Translations under genes and position numbers: made by a program
Shown here: positions 50,302 to 59,671 of the stretch, piece after piece
Position numbering within the stretch: position 1 is the first letter of the stretch
Layout of the letters: the number at the start of each line of letters is the position of its first letter
NCBI RefSeq assembly: GCF_002278075.1
Contig: NZ_CP022993.1
Span: 98,758-162,757, forward strand
Reading direction: 5' to 3'
Source: Paraburkholderia aromaticivorans
GTDB lineage: Bacteria > Pseudomonadota > Gammaproteobacteria > Burkholderiales > Burkholderiaceae
Length of the DNA stretch: 64,000 bases
Notes under the pieces: model-generated
What the model was told of the DNA's origin: nothing
The model's database searches: none
Seen by the model: only the letters and a program-made list of their open reading frames with translations

Positions 50302-50780
50302 CCGATGCGGTCTGGTGGCGCCGCGGTTCGTTCAGCACGCAGACGTTCACGAAGCAGGACCTTCTCGACGACCGGCAGATCCGCGGCGAGCTCGTTGCAT
50401 TTCTTATGGGCGAGCGCCAGATTGGCGAGCCGCGACGTGCCACCGTCTTTCTCTGATAGCAGGTGTTCAAGCGTGGCGTCTTCATTTTTCAGCGCGGCAC
50501 CACAGTAAAAGCAGTTACTCCCGTCCCGGGCCCGTAAGCTCCTCAGACGCGATGACCGCTTCTTCTGACTGGGATTAGTGGCGTCTCGCGCTCTGCATGA
50601 AGACGACGGCGCTCCGTTTCCGAGTGGCCGCGTGAGCCTGATCGTCATCGGTGTCATGTGGACCAGTTCAGCCGCACCTTTCCCGAGTAGAGCCATTGCG
50701 CGTTCAAGCGAGCAGTTCGACGCAGCCAGGCCGGTTTGATCCAATACCGAAACCGTAGACATTCCTGCTTCCGTTTGCAT
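50289..50780 (-). CDS. HNH endonuclease
   Basis: A 163-residue protein with a C-terminal HNH nuclease fold: NCFYCGAALKNEDATLEHLL, SEKDGGTSRLANLALAHKKC (zinc cysteines, His and Asn). The N-terminal 90 residues lack a recognisable domain. A later start at 50762 (MSTVSV) is possible. Similar small HNH proteins are common orphan genes on plasmids, of unknown target. Confidence 0.8.
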   Translation of the reverse strand: MQTEAGMSTVSVLDQTGLAASNCSLERAMALLGKGAAELVHMTPMTIRLTRPLGNGAPSSSCRARDATNPSQKKRSSRLRSLRARDGSNCFYCGAALKNEDATLEHLLSEKDGGTSRLANLALAHKKCNELAADLPVVEKVLLRERLRAERTAAPPDRIGYPR

Positions 50781-50850
50781 ACCAGGAGCGACGCCGGGCC
50801 ATCGACAGTCACCTCACGACCCGGCAGTGTGGAGCCGCGATTTTCATTGA

Positions 50851-51045
50851 TCAGCCGCGACTTCCCAGCGCACGTTCGATCTTCTGGTCCGTCTTGTACT
50901 GGCTCAAGGCGAAAACGGACCAGATCGCCGCGGGAATCCAGCCGATTATTGTCAACTGAAGCAGCAGGCAGATGATCCCGGCGAACGGGCGACCGATGGT
51001 GAAGAACTGGAGCCACGGCAGAATGATGGCGAGCAGTAGACGCAT
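50851..51045 (-). CDS. YqaE/Pmp3-family small membrane protein
   Basis: A 64-residue protein with two membrane segments: LLAIILPWLQFFTIG, followed by AGIICLLLQLTIIGWIPAAI. The family pattern ends in WSVFALSQYK. Such proteins stabilise membrane potential under salt or cold stress. The start is preceded by AAGGAT. Confidence 0.82.
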   Translation of the reverse strand: MRLLLAIILPWLQFFTIGRPFAGIICLLLQLTIIGWIPAAIWSVFALSQYKTDQKIERALGSRG

Positions 51046-51324
51046 TTTTGTATCCTTTTGCTAGAGTGAATTTATATCGACGGGAGCCACTCGAGATAAT
51101 CGTAGTATTTAACGGCAGGACCGCACCGGATCTTTAATGAAACTTAACCGCGGCGGCAGGCGCGCTGCTGCACCAACGCTGCCGAGCCCGATCCGCGGCT
51201 GCGAGTTGGCATGGTGCGGTATAGAAACTGCTGGATGAGGGCGGGGCACTGCAACGGGGCCTTGTATGCGCTTATCCAAGCATTCACTTGTGGACTACCC
51301 GCGCGCGGGCTCGAGAGGACTGCC

Positions 51325-51621
51325 ATGACCCGAGATCAGTTTGTTCAACAGCTTGCGATGATGCTCCGGGATTTGCCGCGTGGCACCGCCGCTAACCTGA
51401 ACGAGTGCATGGTTGCTTACTGGAGCGGAAGCGAGGTTGTGTTTGCGTTCCTATGTGAGCGTGGAACGGACGCGATCGAGGAAGAGTTCGACATAGACGA
51501 CTATGTCTGGGAGGACTGGCAGCCGACGTTTGAAAAGTGGATATCGTCTCCTTCCTTTAGCAATCGCCCGGAGGTGCTCGCATGGCTGAGCGACGCGCCT
51601 CCGCACGAGGCCGGCGAGTGA
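51325..51621 (+). CDS. Hypothetical protein upstream of ligD
   Basis: A 98-residue acidic protein not recognised (MTRDQFVQQLAMMLRDLP, then ERGTDAIEEEFDIDDYVWED). It ends one base before the ligD start, so it is probably co-transcribed. The start at 51325 is chosen over earlier frames without credible ribosome sites. No membrane segment is seen. Confidence 0.5.
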   Translation: MTRDQFVQQLAMMLRDLPRGTAANLNECMVAYWSGSEVVFAFLCERGTDAIEEEFDIDDYVWEDWQPTFEKWISSPSFSNRPEVLAWLSDAPPHEAGE

Positions 51622-51622
51622 C

Positions 51623-53590
51623 ATGGGGCGCTGGAGCCGGGCTAATCCTGCACGTGTCGCCGCGCGAGCGGATCAAAGCGAAGGTGGACCGCCGGCGTTG
51701 ATACAGCCGCAACTGGCGACACTGGTGGACCGTCCGCCGAAGGGCGGCGACTGGTCCTACGAAATCAAGTTCGACGGTTATCGCGTGATGACCCGTATTG
51801 AGGGAGGCGTCGCGACGATCTTCACCCGCAATGGCCATGACTGGACTGAGCGAATGCCGCGTCTCGCGGATGCCTGCAATGCGCTGCAGGTCGATGACGC
51901 GTGGCTCGACGGCGAGGCTGTCGTGCTCGATTCAAGCGGTCAGCCAGACTTCAATGCGTTGCAGAACGCCTTCGACCGGCGCAGCACCGCAGAGATCGTC
52001 ATGTTCGTGTTCGACCTGCTTTGGCTCAACGGAACCGACCTTCGCGAGCAGCCGCTGCGAACGCGCAGAGCGCTGTTGAGGGAGCTGATGGCGCAACACA
52101 CGTCCGACGCTATCCGATTCTCCGAAGACTTTCCGCAGGACCCGGTCTCGCTCGTCGCATCGGCTTGCAAGATGAAGCTTGAGGGCATCATTGGCAAGCG
52201 CGGAGACGCGCCGTACCGTTCCGGGCGGTCAGCAACCTGGGTGAAAATCAAGTGCTACCTTCGCCAGGAATTTGTCGTCGGCGGCTTCACGCGCGCAAGG
52301 GGCGCGCGCTCGGGTGTGCATTCGCTGCTGCTCGGCGTGCACGAGAAGGATGGCTCGCTGCGCTACGCCGGTGGCGTAAGGCCGTATTTCTCATCCCGCG
52401 CGGCCACCGCGTTCGTCGCCCGAGCCAACGCAGTGCGCAGCGACAGCGCGCCATTTTACAACCCTCCCAAGCCTGAAAAAGAACGCGATTATCTTTGGCT
52501 TAAACCGTCGATCGTCGTTGAATGTTCGTTCCTTGAATGGACCCCGGGCGGCGAAGTCCGGCACTCCGTGTTTCATGCGGTCCGCGATGATAAGCCAGCG
52601 GCCACAGTGACCGAAGAGGCCATGGTGCCGATTGAAGGCGGTGAGCCAGTGGAAGTCGACGCCGGCTCGACTCGCGAGGTGCCGGGGCCGAAGGGAAGTC
52701 TCAAGATCGCTGGGCTTCGTATCACGAATGCGCAACGAGTGATGGACGAAGTCACCGGCCATACGAAGAGGGAGCTGGTCGAGTACTACGCGGCCATCGC
52801 GGAGTGGGCGCTGCCGCATCTACACAACCGCCCCCTTGCACTTGTGCGGGCGCCAGACGGCATACAGGGCGAGCTTTTTTTCCAGAAACACAGCGAGCGA
52901 GCGAGCATTCCCGGCATCGAAGAGCTGCCGGCTGAACTGCATCCGCGTCATCCGCCGCTACTCGTCGCTAATACGCCCGAAGCGCTGGTGGGCCTCGCGC
53001 AGATGTCGGTCGTTGAGCTCCACACATGGAACGCCGTGGCGCCGGATCTCGAGCGCCCCGATCGCATCATCTTCGACCTTGATCCGGACCCGGCGCTGCC
53101 TTGGACCGCGATGCTGGAAGCCGCCGAGCTTCTGAAGGTTGTGCTTGACGAGATCGGCCTGCGCTCCTTTCCGAAGACGAGCGGCGGTAAAGGCTTTCAC
53201 ATCGTTGTGCCACTGACGCGCCGGCAGGGGTGGAACGAGACCAAGGCCTTCGCACACGCGGTTGCGAGGCACATGGCCAAGGTCGTGCCGCAACGATTCT
53301 CGGCAGTGCTCGGGCCGAAAAACCGCGTGGGCAAAATCTTTATCGACTACCTGCGCAACAGTCGCGGGGCGAGCACGGTTGCCGCCTTCTCAGTGCGGGC
53401 CCGCTCAGGGATGGGCGTGTCGATGCCGTTCTCGTGGGACGAACTGAAGCAGGTGACGCGCGGCGATGAATGGACGATGCGTAAGGCCGTTGAGCGTCAA
53501 CGGTCGCTGAGAGCTGACCCGTGGCACGGCTACTGGCAGACCCGGCAGGGCGTCACCGCGACAATGCGGCGGGCGGTGGGTATGGATTAA
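51623..53590 (+). CDS. ligD: DNA ligase D lacking the phosphoesterase domain
   Basis: A 655-residue end-joining enzyme with two of the usual three domains. The ATP-dependent ligase comes first: nucleotidyl-lysine motif SYEIKFDGYR (Lys49), DAWLDGEAVVLD, and KLEGIIGKRGDAPY. The primase-polymerase domain is at about residues 355-650: ITNAQRVMDEVTGHTKRE, FDLDPDPALPW with metal-binding Asp pair, and SGGKGFHIVVPL. The 3'-phosphoesterase domain is missing. It works with Ku (56225) to join double-strand breaks without homology. Confidence 0.92.
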   Translation: MGRWSRANPARVAARADQSEGGPPALIQPQLATLVDRPPKGGDWSYEIKFDGYRVMTRIEGGVATIFTRNGHDWTERMPRLADACNALQVDDAWLDGEAVVLDSSGQPDFNALQNAFDRRSTAEIVMFVFDLLWLNGTDLREQPLRTRRALLRELMAQHTSDAIRFSEDFPQDPVSLVASACKMKLEGIIGKRGDAPYRSGRSATWVKIKCYLRQEFVVGGFTRARGARSGVHSLLLGVHEKDGSLRYAGGVRPYFSSRAATAFVARANAVRSDSAPFYNPPKPEKERDYLWLKPSIVVECSFLEWTPGGEVRHSVFHAVRDDKPAATVTEEAMVPIEGGEPVEVDAGSTREVPGPKGSLKIAGLRITNAQRVMDEVTGHTKRELVEYYAAIAEWALPHLHNRPLALVRAPDGIQGELFFQKHSERASIPGIEELPAELHPRHPPLLVANTPEALVGLAQMSVVELHTWNAVAPDLERPDRIIFDLDPDPALPWTAMLEAAELLKVVLDEIGLRSFPKTSGGKGFHIVVPLTRRQGWNETKAFAHAVARHMAKVVPQRFSAVLGPKNRVGKIFIDYLRNSRGASTVAAFSVRARSGMGVSMPFSWDELKQVTRGDEWTMRKAVERQRSLRADPWHGYWQTRQGVTATMRRAVGMD

Positions 53591-53747
53591 CTGCGCGGGG
53601 CCGCGACGGACCTGGCGAGGTCCTCCGACGCCGAGCATCGGGCAACACAGACGGCCGACGGGCTCACAGCGACCCACAAGGGACCGTGGTGCATCTCAGA
53701 AGCGGCCATTCGTGAGGAGGGGGCCTTCCGTTGACCGAGTCCTCGGG

Positions 53748-54092
53748 CTATTGATTCTCGTCGCGTCCCTCATAAGCTCCCAATCTCTCGTAGACGATAG
53801 CGAAGCGGTCGCCGAGCTCCTGTTGAATATGGTCACGCATCGCCGCCGCCGACGCTTCAAAGCGCTCGTACTCATGCGCGTCCCATGGTCCCGGGTCCGG
53901 GGGGTATTCCCAGTTCAGCGATAGGTCATGCCACGCAGTCATTTCCGCAAGCTTTCTGCGCGTCTGTTCAGCTAGGGGCAGCGAGTCCTCAATCGGACCA
54001 ACTCCGTATGTGCGGCGAGTTGTATCGTCTCCCGCCCAAATACAACCACCGCCCCACTCGAACATGAGCCTGAGGGCATATTGATCAATCAT
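53748..54092 (-). CDS. Hypothetical protein
   Basis: A 114-residue protein, not recognised (MIDQYALRLMFEWGGGCIWA, then LPLAEQTRRKLAEMTAWHD). The start at 54092 is preceded by AAGGCGGAGG, a strong ribosome site, so the earlier TTG is not needed. The sequence has the look of small immunity-type proteins but no specific match. It probably shares an operon with the gene at 54119. Confidence 0.5.
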   Translation of the reverse strand: MIDQYALRLMFEWGGGCIWAGDDTTRRTYGVGPIEDSLPLAEQTRRKLAEMTAWHDLSLNWEYPPDPGPWDAHEYERFEASAAAMRDHIQQELGDRFAIVYERLGAYEGRDENQ

Positions 54093-54118
54093 CGGAAGCC
54101 TCCGCCTTTGTAGTGAGC

Positions 54119-54427
54119 TCAAGCGCGGATAGCACGAGCGAGGTCTGTCGAGATCTCACCAAGAATGCGAAGGGCAATGAATGGCTCCTCCGCAACGCGT
54201 TCCGGATCGACAACAAGCAGATGGGCATAGCCGTCGGCCGCTTTGCCTCGAGTTCCGTTGATCAAAAGCTCAAGCTCAGGGCGGCTTACGTTACCGGCAA
54301 GTACTGAACGCAGAGCAGCGTGGAATTCGTTATTGAAAGTGGAAATATGTTGAAGCCGGTTTGCTTCCCAATTCAAAGCGAGCCATTCGAGGTTTTCCCG
54401 CAATCGGTCCGTCAACTGGAGTGACAT
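54119..54427 (-). CDS. Hypothetical protein
   Basis: A 102-residue soluble protein, not recognised (LTDRLRENLEWLALNWEANR, later GKAADGYAHLLVVDPERV). It precedes the gene at 53748 with 26 bp between stop and start. No domain was seen. Confidence 0.45.
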   Translation of the reverse strand: MSLQLTDRLRENLEWLALNWEANRLQHISTFNNEFHAALRSVLAGNVSRPELELLINGTRGKAADGYAHLLVVDPERVAEEPFIALRILGEISTDLARAIRA

Positions 54428-54702
54428 TCTGCATTCCCCGCGAAGTAAGCCCGCCTAGCGGCGACTCAGCGGCGGGTGCGTCCTTCGGATTGTGAACAAT
54501 GTAGCCGGCAGTGTCGAGTGACCGGAACTGGCCGCACAGAGCCCCATGCCAACGGCGGACGATCGCCTCAGGTACGGGCCTTCATGCGAGAGGCATGCTT
54601 CGACCCCTGAACAGCCTTCCGCTTCGCCAGAAAGCGGTCGTTGCGGGGCGCACATCGCCGACCTACTCACGCATTATTCCGGTCAGATCCTCGATTGAAA
54701 AG

Positions 54703-55107
54703 TTAGTCGAAATCGATCCTAAAAGCGCACTCGTCTTCGTACTGCAGCTTTAAATCGATCAGGACTGAATTCGAGAGTGCAGTCGTCAACGCAACTTTCA
54801 ACTCCGGGGTGACGCCGTCCAGGTGAAAGGAAAACCACCACCCCGGTGACGCATCGACCCAAGACACAAATAGGTCTTCGCTGCTGGTGCTCCAAAACTG
54901 AACGTTCTTCACCGTCGCGGTAGACGCTTCATTCATGATCCTGTCGCGGGGTATCGCGATCTGCTCGCCATCATCGCTCCAGTGCGTTACTCGCCCACTT
55001 TCTGGATTGGCAAGCACAAATCCAAGAGGCTGGAGCAACGCCTCGACAAAGCGAAAAACGTCCGAAAATGGACCCTTCAGTAGTACGGTCAATATAGGCT
55101 TCGCCAT
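54703..55107 (-). CDS. Hypothetical protein
   Basis: A 134-residue protein with no recognised domain: MAKPILTVLLKGPFSDVFRF at the start, and FHLDGVTPELKVALTTALSN near the C-terminus. The base composition is less GC-rich than the ligD gene, suggesting separate acquisition. The 275 bp between this gene and the 54119 gene shows nothing coding. Confidence 0.45.
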   Translation of the reverse strand: MAKPILTVLLKGPFSDVFRFVEALLQPLGFVLANPESGRVTHWSDDGEQIAIPRDRIMNEASTATVKNVQFWSTSSEDLFVSWVDASPGWWFSFHLDGVTPELKVALTTALSNSVLIDLKLQYEDECAFRIDFD

Positions 55108-55283
55108 GGCGCTTGCGAACTTCAGTATTGGTTGATCGTAGCTGTAGTTTTAACGGCGAGGTCGAGTGGCATTCTTCCGTCGTGGCCGATTGTTGACGAT
55201 TCTTGTGAAGATGTCGAACGACCGTTCATGGCCGGTTACCGTCCGATGCGATGGGCTTGGCCGCGGCGCGGTGTCGGCGGTGC

Positions 55284-56228
55284 CTACCCATTGGAGCGCC
55301 TCCATGCGCTGAGATGGCGAATAACGGCCTGCGAGTCGCCGTTCTGCTCGTGAAGTCGCGTCAGGTAGCGCAAGGCTTCTTCGTTGGCCGGGTTGATTTC
55401 GAGGCAGCGCGCATAGGCCGCCACAGCCTCCTCAACCCGCCCCAGTTCCTCCAGCAGAACAGCGTGGTTCAGCGCGGCCTGGTCGTTCTTTCCGTTGATT
55501 TCGACGCAACGCAAATAGCTGCCGGCGGCGTCTTCGAGTCGCCCGGCTTCTTCCAGCAGCACCGCGCGGTTGGCGTGCAGCAGTTCCGCATCTGCGAAAT
55601 GTTGCAGCGCTTCGTCGAACACTTCCAGGGCGTGCGCGCAGCGGTTGCGATCGCCCGCCAGCAGGGCGCCGAGATTGTTGTAGGCGTGGAAGTCAGGCTC
55701 CGGCGAAAGCTCGATCGCTTTGCGGTACGCGGCCTCTGCGCCGACGGCGTCGGTCGCCTGCAACTGCTCGGCAAGCGAATACCAGTCTTCCGCCTGTTTT
55801 CGCCGCGCACTCAGGGTGGCCGGCGCATTGTCGAGAAACGTCACGTCGCCTTTCACGTCCGCGATCTCGAAGTCCAGCAGCAGCTGACCCGACACGGCGT
55901 CCCACTGCGCGTGCCCCGTCGTCACCGCCACCGCGTCGCCAACTGCCGTAATGCGCACGCCGGACAGGGGCGCGGCATCGGGCAACTGATCCTTGATACG
56001 TGAGAGCGCCTTCAGGACTTTGCGAGGCGGTATCCGCGATCCGCGCAGTTTCAACGCAGTGCGGAGCAGGACGACATCCCGAAAGGTAAAGCGCAGATCG
56101 TTGCGCGCGCCGCGTGAGGGCCGCAAGAAGCCGGCGTCAATGAGGATGCGCAGGGCGCGCCGCGAGACCCCGAGAAGCGATTGCACTTCCCGCAGCGAAA
56201 AGGTGTGCACGGTCGAACGGCCCCTCAC
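55284..56228 (-). CDS. MerR-type regulator with TPR repeats
   Basis: A 314-residue protein: an N-terminal MerR helix-turn-helix (FSLREVQSLLGVSRRALRIL, residues about 11-30) and a C-terminal array of tetratricopeptide repeats (YNNLGALLAGDR, LLHANRAVLLEEAGRLED, LNHAVLLEELGRVEEAVAAY). It overlaps the Ku gene by four bases. The HTH suggests DNA binding and the TPRs suggest protein contact, perhaps with Ku or ligase; a role as a regulator of end joining is inferred from position. Confidence 0.82.
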   Translation of the reverse strand: MRGRSTVHTFSLREVQSLLGVSRRALRILIDAGFLRPSRGARNDLRFTFRDVVLLRTALKLRGSRIPPRKVLKALSRIKDQLPDAAPLSGVRITAVGDAVAVTTGHAQWDAVSGQLLLDFEIADVKGDVTFLDNAPATLSARRKQAEDWYSLAEQLQATDAVGAEAAYRKAIELSPEPDFHAYNNLGALLAGDRNRCAHALEVFDEALQHFADAELLHANRAVLLEEAGRLEDAAGSYLRCVEINGKNDQAALNHAVLLEELGRVEEAVAAYARCLEINPANEEALRYLTRLHEQNGDSQAVIRHLSAWRRSNG

Positions 56229-57139
56229 CGCCGTGCCCGGGTCTTGGCGGCCGCGACAGGTTCCTCGGCCTTCTCGGCCCGCTTGACTGTCTTACGTTGT
56301 TTCGCGGGCAGTTCAGAAACCGGGGCTGCGGGCTTTGTGCGGCCAGGCGACGGGCTGCGCTTCGCATTTCTTGCGAGACTGGCGCGCAACGCTTCCATCA
56401 GATCGATCACCTGCCCGCTGTCGGCGGCCGCCTCTTCCTGCGGCGTCACAATTTGCTTGCCCTCGATCTTGACGTCTATCGCTGCGAGCACGCGCTGCTT
56501 CTCCTTGTTCTCGTACTGTTCGGGATCATAGCGCTCGGCTTCGCCCTGCTCGATGATCTTGAGGGCAAGTTGCAATTCATTTTCAGTGACGGGCGCGTCC
56601 TCGATGTCCAGGTCTTTGAGCGAGCGAACAGCATCGCCCCAAAGCAGTTGCTGGAGGATAAGGCCGTCGTCGGTCGCCCGCACCTGGACCATATGGGTCT
56701 TGGCCTTCCAGTTCCAGGAGGCAAGTGCACATCGTCCGCTCGCCAGAAGGGCCTTCTTGAGCAGACAGTACGGCTTGCCGCCCCGTTTGTCGGGCGCGAC
56801 GAAGTAAGCCTTGTCGTAATAAACGGGGTCGATGGACCGGTCGGGCAGGAAGGCCAGAATCTCAACGATGTGACTGGGGCTTTCCTCGAGCGCTTTGAGT
56901 TCGTCCTTGGTGAACACGACGAACTTGTCCTTTTCGAATTCGTAGCCTTTCTGCATCTCGTTGCGCTCGATCACCTTTCCTGTGGCCTTGGAGACGTATT
57001 GCTGCTGGACGCGCGAGCCATCAGGCGCGAGCAGGTTGAAGCTGATGCTCTCAGACGCTGACGTCGCCGAATACAGGCGCACAGGGATGGACACCAGTCC
57101 AAACGAAAGTGAGAGCGACGCAATCGAACGGGCAGCCAT
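56225..57139 (-). CDS. ku: Ku protein
   Basis: A 304-residue bacterial Ku that forms a ring on double-strand ends and recruits LigD. Family motifs are LSLSFGLVSIPVRLYSAT at the N-terminus, the core YYDKAYFVAPDKRGGKPYC, and a lysine/arginine-rich C-terminal tail (KAEEPVAAAKTRARR) that contacts DNA and LigD. The gene is upstream of the MerR-TPR gene with ATGA overlap. ligD is on the other strand about 2.6 kb away. Confidence 0.94.
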   Translation of the reverse strand: MAARSIASLSLSFGLVSIPVRLYSATSASESISFNLLAPDGSRVQQQYVSKATGKVIERNEMQKGYEFEKDKFVVFTKDELKALEESPSHIVEILAFLPDRSIDPVYYDKAYFVAPDKRGGKPYCLLKKALLASGRCALASWNWKAKTHMVQVRATDDGLILQQLLWGDAVRSLKDLDIEDAPVTENELQLALKIIEQGEAERYDPEQYENKEKQRVLAAIDVKIEGKQIVTPQEEAAADSGQVIDLMEALRASLARNAKRSPSPGRTKPAAPVSELPAKQRKTVKRAEKAEEPVAAAKTRARR

Positions 57140-57319
57140 GAGCGTCTCCTGAACAACAGAAGAAAGCGGGGCGCTTGAGCGCCCTGGGCCGACGCGAATA
57201 GATTAGCACTCGTTTGTACGCCGGCGGTGGCCACTCTTTCAGCAGATGGCGTTCCTGCGGAAGACGGGCGCGCCGCTTGCTCGACAGGACGGACCGTCCA
57301 ACAACATGGAGAGGCAGAA

Positions 57320-57532
57320 ATGGCAGACCAGCATAAGCCAGGCGAAATCGTCAAGACGTCCGGGATCTACAGAGTGGTGAACGAGGGCGGCGACGGGCCG
57401 GAATTCGAAGTGACGTGCGTCGAAGGTGAGCATTTCCCGCCGACGCGCTCGGGCAAGGGCGCGCACTATCAACTGATCCACGGCGCGACGCATTCGCACA
57501 AGCACACCGAACTCGGCAGCGGCGACAAATAG
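57320..57532 (+). CDS. YjzC-like small protein
   Basis: A 70-residue protein (start MADQHKPGEIVKTSGIYRVV) resembling YjzC-type proteins, with GEHFPPTRSGKGAHYQLIHG. The ATG follows GAGAGG. It is isolated between the divergent Ku gene and the PAAR gene. Function unknown. Confidence 0.65.
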   Translation: MADQHKPGEIVKTSGIYRVVNEGGDGPEFEVTCVEGEHFPPTRSGKGAHYQLIHGATHSHKHTELGSGDK

Positions 57533-57679
57533 CGAGGCTATGGAACGTCCTGGAGGCCTGCCTGGGCGCGAAGTCCTGACGGTCCCCTTGGGCGCAAGCG
57601 GGAACGCGATTGGCGTCGCACTTTGCGAATGCCGATTGCGGTCGTACCATGCGATTTCGTCCGATGAAAAGGAGCGCGC

Positions 57680-58312
57680 ATGGTCACGCGTTACTACATA
57701 CGTAAAGGCGATAGGACCACCGCAGGCGGCACGATAACCGAAGGCTCGGCCGTCATGCACTGTGATGGCTTGCCTCTCGCGTTTGAAGGCGACGCGGTGA
57801 GCTGCCCCGCATGCCACAGCACTGGCAAGATTCTGTGTGACGGTCCCCGCTGGCCAAAGGCTGGTCCCGATGGCAGGCAAACCGCACTGAGCGATGATCT
57901 TTGTCTGTGCCGATGCAATCCATTGCCGCGGCTCATCGCTTCGCAAAGCACAATGTCAATGTCACTGGACGGCTCGCCGGCAGACCCTGTCGTGCAGCGG
58001 GCCACGGCCCATGTGTATGCGCCTAACCGGGAAGCTGCGACCGCGGCGCCGAGCGCAATCTCCAGGTCAGCGGGGACCGGGCTGGAGCAGTCGCCGCCGC
58101 TAGCTTTCGCCAGCAACGCGGCAAGTAGCGGGGATGCGGTGGAACTGGCCGCGCGAGGCGTGAGCGAGGACGATGAGGCCGAGTGTCATACGCAGTACGA
58201 ACTCGACATGGAAACGTGCAATGCGGCGAGGGCCATGTATAAGAATCCCGCGTATTTTCTGGCCTGCTCGCAGCGGGCGTTCGAGCGTTATCAACAGTGC
58301 AGGGGTTACTGA
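57680..58312 (+). CDS. PAAR-domain protein
   Basis: A 210-residue protein with an N-terminal PAAR-like tip domain (YYIRKGDRTTAGGTITEGSA, then DAVSCPACHSTGKILCD). Such proteins sharpen the spike of type VI secretion or contractile systems and carry effectors. The C-terminal 45 residues (ECHTQYELDMETCNAARAMY, ending YQQCRGY) have a conserved cysteine pattern seen in polymorphic toxin settings. The ATG at 57680 follows AAAGGAG. No tss genes are in the window, so it would depend on a chromosomal system. Its stop overlaps the next start (TGATG). Confidence 0.75.
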   Translation: MVTRYYIRKGDRTTAGGTITEGSAVMHCDGLPLAFEGDAVSCPACHSTGKILCDGPRWPKAGPDGRQTALSDDLCLCRCNPLPRLIASQSTMSMSLDGSPADPVVQRATAHVYAPNREAATAAPSAISRSAGTGLEQSPPLAFASNAASSGDAVELAARGVSEDDEAECHTQYELDMETCNAARAMYKNPAYFLACSQRAFERYQQCRGY

Positions 58313-58650
58313 TGGAAGCGAAGCGCAAGACATGCGTCATCACGCTATTCGATGAGGAAGCAAAGACGATTTCGTACCACCACGTGCCGCAGGACCTGGT
58401 CGCCGCAGCCATCGAGAAAAGCACCAGCGTCGATGTGCCGCTCGAAGACTTTGATAACCGGCTCGACGATGATTTTGCGCGTCGACTGGGTGGCATGATC
58501 CTGTTCATTCTTGCCGGCCGCTCGCCATTCCTCAAGAGCCATCTTGCGCTCACCACTGAAAACGGTCGTGACGCATCCGGGCCGTCTTCCGGACCCGGTA
58601 CGACGCCGCCGGAAACTGGAAAACGTTCATGGTGGGGGAAAAAGCCATAA
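58312..58650 (+). CDS. Hypothetical partner of the PAAR protein
   Basis: A 112-residue protein whose ATG overlaps the PAAR stop (TGATG at 58310-58314), pointing to coupled translation. It contains KTCVITLFDEEAKTISYHHV, a hydrophobic stretch LGGMILFILAG and a low-complexity C-terminus rich in Gly, Pro and Ser. Either an immunity protein or an adaptor would fit this position; no family was recognised. A longer frame from 58297 is less likely. Confidence 0.5.
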   Translation: MEAKRKTCVITLFDEEAKTISYHHVPQDLVAAAIEKSTSVDVPLEDFDNRLDDDFARRLGGMILFILAGRSPFLKSHLALTTENGRDASGPSSGPGTTPPETGKRSWWGKKP

Positions 58651-58774
58651 CGGGCTGCAAATGGCGACGCACCTCTTGGAAAGTCAGGCAAGCGTAAGTG
58701 GCGGGCGTTCGCGCTGCCGCGTCTATGCATAGCCGGTGGCAGAATGATCGCCCCGATTCTCAATGGAGACTGGC

Positions 58775-59671
58775 ATGTCGATCTTGGTGGGCACCGCTTC
58801 CTGGACAGACAAGACGCTGATCGAGTCGGGCGCCTTCTACCCTCCCGGCTGCAACAGCGCGGAAGCCCGCCTTCGGTATTACGCAAGCGTGTTCCCCCTG
58901 GTCGAAGTCGATTCCTCGTACTACGCGATGCCGAGCGCGAGCAACAACGCCCTTTGGGTTGAGCGCACGCCCCCAGGGTTCGTCTTCGATGTGAAGGCCT
59001 TCCGGCTGTTCACCGGCCACCAGACCGAGCCGCGATTCTTCCCGAAGGATTTGCAGGCCAACTTGCCAGACACGGGCAAGAAAAACCTCTACTACAAGGA
59101 CATACCGTCGGCGGTGCTGGATGAACTGTGGGCCCGCTTTTTTGAGGCGCTGCAGCCGCTACATGCTGCCGGCAAGCTAGGCTCAGTACTTTTCCAGTTT
59201 CCTCACTGGATCACCGCGGCTCCGAAAGCGAGGGAGCATGTTGAACACTGTGCCGAGCGCATGCACCCGTTTCTGACGGCGTTTGAGTTCCGCAACGAAA
59301 GCTGGCTGGGCGAGAAGCACCGGGAATCGACGCTGGCAATGGAGCGGGAGCGAGGGATCGTGCATGTCATCGTTGATGCGCCCGAGGGAGTGACGAAGCG
59401 CGCGCATACGGTATGGGAGGCGACCTCGCCCGAGCTGGCGATCGTGCGTCTGCATGGCCGCAATGCGTCGACGTGGAGCGGCGCCGAATCCGCGGCCGAG
59501 CGGTTCAACTATGAATACAGTGATTCTGAATTGCGTGAGCTTGCGCCTCCGATCGCACAGATCGCGCTGCGGGCAGCGCGTACGCATGTCCTGTTCAACA
59601 ACTGCTATCGCGACGTCGCGCAGCGCAATGCGGCAACGATGACACGGCTGCTCGACGACATTGGAATGTGA
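58775..59671 (+). CDS. DUF72 (YecE-like) protein
   Basis: A 298-residue TIM-barrel-like protein of the DUF72 family: ILVGTASWTDKTL at the N-terminus, ARLRYYASVFPLVEVDSSYY, GSVLFQFPHW, FEFRNESWL and AIVRLHGRN. Members are widespread and of uncertain biochemical role. The ATG at 58775 (MSILVG) is chosen over 58763. It stands alone, after the PAAR pair and before a noncoding stretch. Confidence 0.88.
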   Translation: MSILVGTASWTDKTLIESGAFYPPGCNSAEARLRYYASVFPLVEVDSSYYAMPSASNNALWVERTPPGFVFDVKAFRLFTGHQTEPRFFPKDLQANLPDTGKKNLYYKDIPSAVLDELWARFFEALQPLHAAGKLGSVLFQFPHWITAAPKAREHVEHCAERMHPFLTAFEFRNESWLGEKHRESTLAMERERGIVHVIVDAPEGVTKRAHTVWEATSPELAIVRLHGRNASTWSGAESAAERFNYEYSDSELRELAPPIAQIALRAARTHVLFNNCYRDVAQRNAATMTRLLDDIGM

